In this document: positions 63,905-64,000 of the stretch, piece after piece
How the letters are laid out: each line of letters starts with the position of its first letter
Position numbering within the stretch: position 1 is the first letter of the stretch
Assembly: GCF_006334915.2 (NCBI RefSeq)
Contig: NZ_VDMA02000004.1
Coordinates: 248,001 to 312,000 of the forward strand
Length of the DNA stretch: 64,000 bases
Direction of reading: 5' to 3'
DNA from: Microbispora catharanthi
Lineage (GTDB): Bacteria; Actinomycetota; Actinomycetes; Streptosporangiales; Streptosporangiaceae
Notes under the pieces: generated by a model
The model's input: the letters and a program-made list of their open reading frames with translations, nothing else
The model's database searches: none
Told to the model about the DNA's origin: nothing
Translations under genes and position numbers: made by a program

Positions 63905-63936
63905 AGGGCCTCAGAGAGCGTTCTGAGGCCCTTTTT
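63905..63936 (+). terminator. Intrinsic (Rho-independent) terminator
   Basis: Perfect 11-bp stem, AGGGCCTCAGA (63905-63915) and TCTGAGGCCCT (63922-63932), a 6-nt loop and then TTTT. It lies 15 bp after the stop of the last gene and is the best terminator in the window. Confidence 0.92.
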
Positions 63937-64000
63937 CATGCCCTCAGGATGCGCCGAGCCCGTTTCAGAGCCACAAAGTATCCGGGCAAGTGTGGACGCT

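Overview
The window is high-GC DNA from a filamentous actinomycete, most likely in or near the Streptosporangiales (Nonomuraea, Actinomadura or Streptosporangium-like). This rests on base composition, frequent GTG/TTG starts, nested ATGA/GTGA overlaps, DUF397 proteins, small HATPase proteins, XRE-TPR regulators and an FxLD lanthipeptide locus. The genus is inference. Most of the window looks accessory, with two defence islands, a pilus operon, a RiPP cluster and several insertion-sequence remnants.

Layout: 1-3.7 kb holds unrecognised genes (the first enters from outside the window). 3.9-15.9 kb is a restriction-modification island: a TIGR04141/DUF6119 protein on the minus strand, then on the plus strand an HTH-containing N6-adenine methylase, HsdM, HsdS and HsdR, followed by a Ser/Thr kinase whose start region lies in a 12-bp perfect inverted repeat. 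16.0-19.1 kb has a HATPase protein, a TPR regulator and an aminoglycoside-phosphotransferase-fold protein. 19.2-29.1 kb is a tight minus-strand Tad/Flp pilus operon (lipoprotein, secreted protein, CpaB, CpaE/TadZ, TadA, TadB, TadC, Flp, two TadE-like, one TadG-like) that ends in a membrane-anchored LysM-BTAD regulator.

29.6-30.8 kb has a Nudix gene and a P-loop kinase gene, each with a frameshift. 30.9-43.6 kb is the most interesting part: a five-gene minus-strand operon (small unknown protein, UvrD-like helicase, 1268-aa NERD-pseudokinase-kinase-ATPase, 548-aa unknown protein, 1633-aa HerA-type ATPase). It resembles the DptFGH/SspFGH and MAD6-7-8 families of anti-phage effectors. No phosphorothioation genes lie in the window and no methylase adjoins it. 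Three helically phased direct repeats lie directly upstream of its first gene.

43.8-46.4 kb is a scrapyard: an IS256-type transposase tail, two HAD-hydrolase fragments flanking an intact HEPN-like gene, and a frameshifted IS630 transposase. 46.5-57.2 kb contains an intact Nudix gene and an FxLD-type lanthipeptide cluster: precursor, frameshifted LanB, LanC, a thiopeptide-domain/isoaspartyl-methyltransferase fusion and an accessory protein, with DUF397, HATPase, XRE and GNAT genes beside it. 57.6-63.9 kb holds an unknown gene with interleaved inverted repeats upstream, a tyrosine-integrase tail, a CoiA-like protein, IS256 and IS5 tails, a small membrane protein, a methyltransferase tail like that of the FxLD cluster, and a final unknown gene with a textbook terminator.
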